The notes under the pieces: model-generated
Seen by the model: the letters and a program-made list of their open reading frames with translations, nothing else
Databases searched by the model: none
Told to the model about the DNA's origin: nothing
Made by a program: the position numbers and the translations under genes
Assembly: GCA_903813345.2 (NCBI GenBank)
Contig: CAIIXF020000003.1
Location: 32,175,151 to 32,239,150, forward strand
Direction of reading: 5' to 3'
DNA: 64,000 nucleotides
Source: Owenia fusiformis
Lineage: Eukaryota; Annelida; Polychaeta; Sabellida; Oweniidae
Part shown: one piece after another, positions 58,156 through 64,000 of the stretch
Numbering within the stretch: position 1 is the first letter of the stretch
Layout: the number at the start of each line of letters is the position of its first letter

Positions 58156-58990
58156 ACCAAAAGTGTCATTAGACAGTGTGCCATGCTTATAATATTCACA
58201 TACCAAATATGAACAAAATCGCTCTACTACTTTTTGAGTTATAGTAAAATACGTTAAAATGATGGCCATTTTGAAAAATGGCCGCCTTCTACCAAAAGTC
58301 TCATAAGACAGTGTGCCATGCTTATAGTATTCACATACCAAATATGAACAAAATCACTCCACTTCTTTTCGAGTTATAGTAAAATACGTTAAAATGGCGG
58401 CCATTTTGAAAAATGGCCGCCTTCTACCAAAAGTGTCATTAGACAGTGTGCCATGCTTATACGTATTCACGTACCAAATATGAACAAAATCGCTCCACTA
58501 CTTTTCGAGTTATAGTAAAATAAGTTAAAATGGCAGCCATTTTTCAAAATGTCCACCATTTTTCAAAATGGCCGCCTTCTACCAAAAGTGTCATTAGACA
58601 GTGTGCCATGCTTACAGTATTCACATACCAAATATGAACAAAATCGCTCCACTACTTTTCGAGTTATAGTAAAATACGTTAAAATGGCGGCCATTTTGAA
58701 AAATGACCGCCCTCTACCAAAAGTGTCATTAGACAGTGTGCCATGCTTATACGTATTCACATACCAAATATGAACAAAATCGCTCCACTACTTTTCGAGT
58801 TTTAGTAAAATAAGTTAAAATGGCGGCCATTTTTCAAAATGTCCGCCATTTTTCAAAATGGCCGCCTTCTACCAAAAGTGTCATGTCATGTGTGCCATGC
58901 TTATAGTATTCACATACCAAATATGAACAAAATCGCTCCACTACTTTTCGAGTTACAGCAAAAATCGTAATATAACGAGTAAAGGCCGCC
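58156..58990. repeat. Tandem array of 135-155-bp units with GGCGGCCATTTT palindromes
   Basis: ACCAAAAGTGTCATTAGACA-like unit starts at 58156, 58291, 58426, 58581, 58726 and 58871. Most units carry GGCGGCCATTTT-GA-AAAATGGCCGCC (for example 58396-58421), a perfect 12-bp-arm hairpin; the longer units carry an extra GTCCGCCATTTTTC copy. Confidence 0.95.
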
Positions 58991-59256
58991 ATTTTTCAAG
59001 ATGGCTGCCATGTGCTTTTTTAATATCTACATTCCTAGCTTTATTAATGTCCTTTATAATTTTTTTTACATTTAAAACATATTGCTATTACAGTTTTACA
59101 TATTGCACCTAAATTACTGTAAAATGGGCACTAAAATGGCCGCCATTTTTAAATGAGCGGCCATTTTGAAAATCGGCTTTCGAGCAGAACTTCTACCCCC
59201 ATAGGGTATATGTGTACAAAATATGAATAAAATCGGGCCAACGGTATTTGAGTTAT

Positions 59257-59337
59257 TGCCCGGACGGACGGACGGACGGACGTACGTACGTAAGGACGTA
59301 CGTACAGACGGACGGACGGACAGACGGACGGACGGAG
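59257..59337. repeat. (CGGA)n / (CGTA)n microsatellite
   Basis: CGGACGGACGGACGGACG, then CGTACGTACGTA, CAGACGGACGG and further CGGA units. GC-rich and CpG-dense, in strong contrast to its surroundings. Confidence 0.95.
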
Positions 59338-59376
59338 GCGTTCCCTATATCCCTCCGAACTTTGTTCGATGGGATA

Positions 59377-59545
59377 ATCAGTCAATACAGTCAAAATAAT
59401 AAGGTCAATACAAGATCAATAAGCCAATATAATATCAATCAGTCAATACAACATCAATCAGTCAATACAGTCAATTTAATAAGGTCAATACAAGATCAAT
59501 AAGCCAATATAATATCAATCAGTCAATACAAGAACAATCAGTTTT
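59377..59545. repeat. Minisatellite (TCAATACAAGATCAATAAG), right part, 80-bp higher-order period
   Basis: AAGGTCAATACAAGATCAAT occurs at 59401 and again at 59481; the 80-bp block between is nearly identical. Sequence type equals the left part at 57966. Confidence 0.9.
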
Positions 59546-60324
59546 ATATTTATAGTTATACATGTATAGGAAGTGTCAAAACTAATGTCTCATTGATGAA
59601 GTATTTCCTTTGATCGCATGCATCAACACTAAAACAAAATCAAGTACATGTGAATATGAATATATTTTTCATACATTCACTGACAATGACAAATGTAGCT
59701 GCTAATAAAATATTACTTATCAACGGTGCAATTAAAATAACATCAATACCCCTGCTGGTGGCAAAAACATATCATTTCATAAATAAATTAATAATTAACC
59801 CAGCTTTTACACGAGAAGGTCATAGCGCACTGTTGCATATTAAAGTCAATCGGTTTGATTAATTCATGAAGACTCAAGCTCCTAGTCAAGCAGCCTGATT
59901 ATTGGAAAATAGAACTGTCATTGAGGATTGTGTGATTCTCCTAGTTTTTATCTTTAGTTAACTTCTGATCGAGTCTTCTGATGGAGGGTTGCATTTCTCC
60001 CGTGTCTCATGCCATTAACTGAACCTTTGATTTGGCCCTTTTGCAATTCAACAATTCTCTACAGGGTGTTTTATAATTACTGGCCCCAATCAACTGCTTA
60101 TCTTGGATATGAACCTTGTAGGCCATAGGTTGCAATTACATATATGTAAGCTATCAGTTTGAAAATATGAAAAATCACAGCTTTAACCTTAATACATTGT
60201 GATTAATGGACAAACAATTAAAATTTCGAGTTCTGCAAAACACATATTCTGCATGGCTACATTGATCACACGGTTAATTCAAAACAGAACTCATGTGAAT
60301 TGTAGGGAAGCATCGGATCAAATG

Positions 60325-60460
60325 AGTGCAAAACCATTTTCAAGTGAGTGAAAATAGGTTTTCAAAGAGTGCGAATGCGTTTTCAAGTAAGTAAAAATAG
60401 GTTTTCAAATGAGTGGAAAAAGGCCTTCCAATGAGTGCAAATAGATTTTCTTGTGGATGC
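60325..60460. repeat. Degenerate repeat (GAGTGAAAATAGGTTTTCAA)
   Basis: Five or six units of about 25 bp: TTTTCAAGTGAGTGAAAATA, GGTTTTCAAATGAGTGGAA and similar. Confidence 0.85.
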
Positions 60461-61041
60461 AATGCCTACTGGCTGAAATATCTAATTGATGTATAACTGA
60501 TTTTCTTGGATAATATAAAGACAAGGTAGGAACCAGAGAAAGAATCATCGTGGGAAGTAAATCTCCATTTAACAGACAACATATCTAATTTCCATCAGTA
60601 ATTAGGTTTTATAACTTAAAGGGTTATGATGACCAGGGGCATGTTTTATTGAAAGCTATAATCAACTAGGTTAAGCTTATTTCCCGGAGAAATGATAATC
60701 CCCCGATTCTGGCCAAAAGTAGACCTATTTTTATGAGATTCATGGCAATGTAGCACTTTTTCTTTGAACTAAAAATTTCTGAACTCTAATTAACTTATGC
60801 TTTGAAAAGCCACTAGCAATTTCTAGAAAGGAAGTGATGGAAAGCCAGTGAGAGATCAGGAAGCACATATTTATACATACCACCTGTTTCAAGAAAATAA
60901 GTTGTCTATTGGTACACCCTAAAATAGTTTAAGACACGCCCTGACACTGCCTGATATGATCAACATTTTTGGATAGTTTTTAATACAGAGTATAGATTCA
61001 AGAAAAACTGAAGAACAGTGCTATGACTGATATATTCATAT

Positions 61042-61310
61042 TAAGGTATGATCGTATTGAGAAGTGTTTCTACTGAAAAGTGTTCCTACTGAAAGCTATC
61101 TACATTGAGAAGTTTTCATATTGAGATGTGTTCATATTGAGATGTGTTCATACTGAAAGGTATCCACAAGTGTTCCTATTGAGAAGTGTTCATATTGAGA
61201 TGTGTTCATACTGAAAGCTATCCACATTGAGAAGTGTTCATATTGAGAAGTGTTTGAATTAAAACGAATTTACATTGAGAAGTGTTCATATTGAGAAATG
61301 TTCATAAAAT
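61042..61310. repeat. Minisatellite (ATTGAGAAGTGTTCATATTG)
   Basis: Units of about 18 bp: ATTGAGAAGTGTTCAT, ATTGAGATGTGTTCAT and ACTGAAAGCTATCCAC, in mixed order. Confidence 0.92.
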
Positions 61311-61768
61311 GTTTACTTAAATTCCGTTCCAACCCTCACTCTAAGATAAATCAACAATATGCAATATCTTCTCATATTAACTAAGCTAATGATTTCATAA
61401 ACAACTAAAAAATTTCAAAATCATCAAACAGGGCAACTTATTCTAGCTGAACTATAAGAAACAGTTATACTATTAAGAACAACTAAATTATTTTTAACAA
61501 AACTATCATTGTTATACATTCACGCGTAATCCTTGTCTGTCTACTTTAAATTCCATTTTAGTACAAATATTGGAAAACTATTTTTAAAATGTAATCATAA
61601 CAACAAAGTAGAGTACGGGTATTGATTGATCCAATGGCTCCAAACTGTAACAGACAATGATTACATAGACTATGTGATTCTAACAGACATGGGGAACAAA
61701 ATAGATGCAATGAAATTGATTGAGACAGATAAGATAATATTTTAGCGTGACTCAGAAGCTAGAAGAGA

Positions 61769-61822
61769 AAGTAAAACCATATTCTTTGAATACCTCTCTA
61801 ATCTGGACACCTCTCAAGGTCA
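61769..61822. mobile_element. MITE family B, fragment
   Basis: AAGTAAAACCATATTC followed by ACCTCTCTAATCTGGACACC and TCTCAAGG, matching the left part of the element at 20186. No right end found. Confidence 0.5.
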
Positions 61823-62307
61823 TCATTTTTACGGCCCCATTGTTTTTAATCTACCATTGACTTTCATGTTTAAAAACTAAAAACGTGACACATTTGGCTG
61901 GTTTGCATTTTGATTAGACATAAATTACTGCAATATAGATTTCCCTCTGGTTAATTTACAATATTTGTGCTGAGGAGGTCTCAATGACCTTGAAAAGTAG
62001 ATGCCATGGGAGTCAAAATCTGAGATAAATGGCAGCTTGCTAATATATGAAAGAATAAGATTCTGTTAACAAAATTCTGATTGGCTAGCTGAAATTTGGT
62101 TACACTAATCTGATTGGCTAAGACTAGAACAACGATGATCTCTTATCTAATGAGTGTAGTTGAGCGCTCATTTAAGGAGACGTTTAATCAAACTATTTTA
62201 ATGAAAAAGTCACCTCCTGGCTTCTATGAGCATGATTACGAATGAATGAGTGAGGAATAATTCAACTGTGTCTGGTTTAGAGTCAGTTGTGCTTAAATAA
62301 GTAATAA

Positions 62308-62625
62308 TTCCTAATTGGAGGCACTGACTCAATAGAGGCACTGACTCAGTGTAGGCACAGACTCAATGGAGGCACTAACTCTATAGAGGCACTAACTCTA
62401 TAGAGGCACTGACTCGGTGTAGGCACTGACTCAATAGAGGCACTGACTCGGTGTAGGCACTGACTCAATGGAGGCACTGACTCGGTGTAGGCACTGACTC
62501 AATGGAGGCACTGACTCGGTGTAGGCACTGACTCAATAGAGGCACTGACTCGGTGTAGGCACTGACTCAATGGAGGCACTGACTCGGTGTAGGCACTGAC
62601 TCAATAGAGGCACTATCTCAGTTGA
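62308..62625. repeat. Minisatellite (GAGGCACTGACTCAATAG), 34-bp dimers
   Basis: About 17 units. In the right half GAGGCACTGACTCGGT and GTAGGCACTGACTCAATA alternate strictly, giving a 34-bp dimer that is highly homogeneous. Confidence 0.95.
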
Positions 62626-63306
62626 GACACTGAACCTCAAACCTCAGTGAAGTAAAACTCTCAATAGAATTCAGTTCTTCCATTGAGTCAGTACCTCAAT
62701 TGAGAGTTTTACATAATACTTGTACTAGCAATGCATGCTGATTGGAGCAGATATAACTTTTAACTTACATATTCTAAAACTCATTGCAATGGACAAGTAA
62801 TCTCTGGAAGAAATTGCCATGAGTAACCATAGAGGCCGCATCTTTTATATTAAGTTACAAAGTTGAAATTCTATATTAAGAGCCTTTTTCTCAGCTTATT
62901 AATCAACCTTGTGTATGATGATTAATACATAGATATTAATACAGTTGTCACAAATCTAGTTTAAGCTCATAAAATGGTGAATGAAGCAAACACTATAACC
63001 AGGTTAGAATTCAGTTTGACATAACACATATATTAACACACATATTACGCATTAACTGATAAAGGAACCAACAATAAAACAGAAGAAATAGAGCATGTTT
63101 TTCTAGTAGCATGTACTGCAACTGTAATATATAAGGCACTAATAATATACTTAACATGATTTAAGTACTATATAGAAAGAATTATGCCAGAGGAAATGTT
63201 ACTTTGAAAAATGGTGAAAATCAGGTTGTTTATTTCAGAGTTGCTGTCATGGCTGTTATGTGCTTTAATTGGAGGTAATAAATTATATTGCATGGTCAGA
63301 ATATAC

Positions 63307-63451
63307 ATGTAAAGTAAAACCTGTCTATTTGAGTACCGCTGGGACTGGCCAAAAGTGTTTAGAATAACAGGTGTTCATATTTCAAGGTTTCTTAACATTA
63401 AAAGGTGTTCCAATAAAGAGGTGATCAGATATATCAGGTTTTACTTTACAT
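63307..63451. mobile_element. MITE family B-like, copy 2 (17-bp inverted ends)
   Basis: ATGTAAAGTAAAACCTG (63307-63323) and CAGGTTTTACTTTACAT (63435-63451) are perfectly inverted. The interior has GTGTTCATATTTCAAGGTT and GGTGTTCCAATAAAGAGGTG, like copy 1 read from the other side. If the true ends are AAGTAAAACC, TA flanks both. Confidence 0.7.
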
Positions 63452-63527
63452 ACAATCCAAGACACTACGTACTCTCTGAAGTCAGCTACACTAAATGCTG
63501 ACATCTTTAACAGAAAACAAGGCGTTG

Positions 63528-63632
63528 ACATGCATAATGTCACCACCATTTGTTACAGATGCCAACCACCAATTGCCAACCGCCATCACAAAAAACGGAG
63601 ACCGTAACAACATGTCACCACTTTTTGGTGGA
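63528..63632. repeat. Dispersed TGTCACC repeat, copy 4
   Basis: CATGCATAATGTCACCACCA, TTTGTTACAGATGCC, CGGAGACCGTAACAA and CATGTCACCACTTTTTGG. It lies just past the splice donor of the candidate exon at 63661. Confidence 0.7.
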
Positions 63633-63660
63633 GACATAAAAACAAGAAAAGGTTTTCTAC

Positions 63661-63865
63661 CTTCATCCCCCTCCACATCAATGAAGTCCTGGTTGTCATG
63701 GTTACGGGTATCACCATCACATGACCCATTGTTGCTGGTAGGTTTGTGTTCTTTGTTGCTAGGGTAACTGTCTTGGTTTGTGTCATGGTCATTGTTGCTA
63801 GGTATATCACTTAGGTTGCTAAGCAACTTCAGTGGTTTGGAGACCTCTGGATCAAGACTTTCATC
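63661..63865 (-). CDS. GSE1: Probable upstream (alternative) coding exon of GSE1, gene continues off the right edge
   Basis: 205 nt between acceptor GCTTATTCCAG and donor GTAGAAAA, open in one frame only: DESLDPEVSKPLKLLSNLSD, then an Asn/Asp/Ser-rich stretch and NQDFIDVEGDEG. It enters in phase 0 and leaves in phase 1, which fits joining to the exon at 31225 (or to an extended 53192 exon). No homology is recognised, so it could belong to another minus-strand gene starting outside the window. Confidence 0.5.
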
Positions 63866-64000
63866 CTGGAATAAGCAATGAAAGATTTAAGTTTGTTATA
63901 ATAAATACAACATGATAAGTTATGGTAACTGTCTTATTTCTATAGGTTTCAATTAGGGCATGTTTAAGATCCTAGGGAACACTGTTTCAGATCTGTTCTG

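Larger units (their letters stand above)
58122..59375. mobile_element. 1.25-kb composite element with ATCCCATCGAACA inverted ends
   Basis: ATCCCATCGAACA (58122-58134) and TGTTCGATGGGAT (59363-59375) are perfect 13-bp inverted ends. Inside are six tandem units of 135-155 bp (58156-58990), a 230-bp non-repeated part, and a (CGGA)n/(CGTA)n tract (59257-59337). No open frame resembles a transposase or reverse transcriptase, so it is non-autonomous. The same minisatellite lies on both sides, suggesting insertion into it. Confidence 0.72.
53304..63660 (-). other. Presumed GSE1 intron or upstream region (10 kb)
   Basis: No coding exon recognised. It holds MITE A copy 2, a composite element in a minisatellite (57966-59545), tandem arrays at 60325, 61042 and 62308, and MITE B copies. 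Positions 54180-55060 are relatively free of repeats and may be regulatory. Confidence 0.55.

Noticed and set aside
57766-58212. Plus-strand frame of 148 codons
   Set aside because: Runs from MITE A copy 2 through a minisatellite into the composite element; not a gene.
58122-59375. Protein-coding transposon
   Set aside because: No open frame longer than about 85 codons and none resembling transposase, reverse transcriptase or helicase; treated as non-autonomous.

Overview
The window is AT-rich, intron-rich animal DNA: GT-AG introns from hundreds of bases to more than 20 kb, many degenerate minisatellites, and small DNA-transposon derivatives with inverted ends. It carries two protein-coding genes, both recognisable as bilaterian orthologues, and nothing prokaryotic. 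Intron structure, repeat style and protein divergence suggest a marine invertebrate, probably a lophotrochozoan such as a bivalve mollusc; the species call is inference.

Layout. Positions 1-1800 hold two small elements with inverted ends and then the GINS2 promoter. GINS2 (plus strand, five coding exons, 1816-5019, 188 aa) encodes the PSF2 subunit of the replicative GINS/CMG helicase. Its stop codon lies inside the first unit of a 35-bp minisatellite that continues into the 3' UTR. From 8838 rightward the minus strand carries GSE1, a scaffold subunit of the LSD1-CoREST-HDAC (BHC) corepressor complex. I rebuilt 16 coding exons from 8838 to 53303 with a consistent reading phase at every junction (4668 nt, 1555 aa). 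A further probable coding exon lies at 63661-63865, so the gene probably continues past the right edge. Most of 24-64 kb is GSE1 intron filled with minisatellites, MITE-like elements and a few non-repetitive patches that may be regulatory.

The two genes are convergent (tail to tail), the same arrangement I know for human GINS2 and GSE1 on 16q24, so this looks like deeply conserved microsynteny. Other notable points are an in-frame 27-bp coding minisatellite in GSE1 (seven 9-residue repeats), an apparently missing C-terminal coiled coil in GSE1, several possible alternative GSE1 N-termini, a MITE family with 9-bp target duplications, two CAG-ended elements with 5-bp duplications, and a 1.25-kb composite element that appears to have landed inside a minisatellite. 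The two gene products are not known to act together: GINS2 works at replication forks and GSE1 in chromatin repression.
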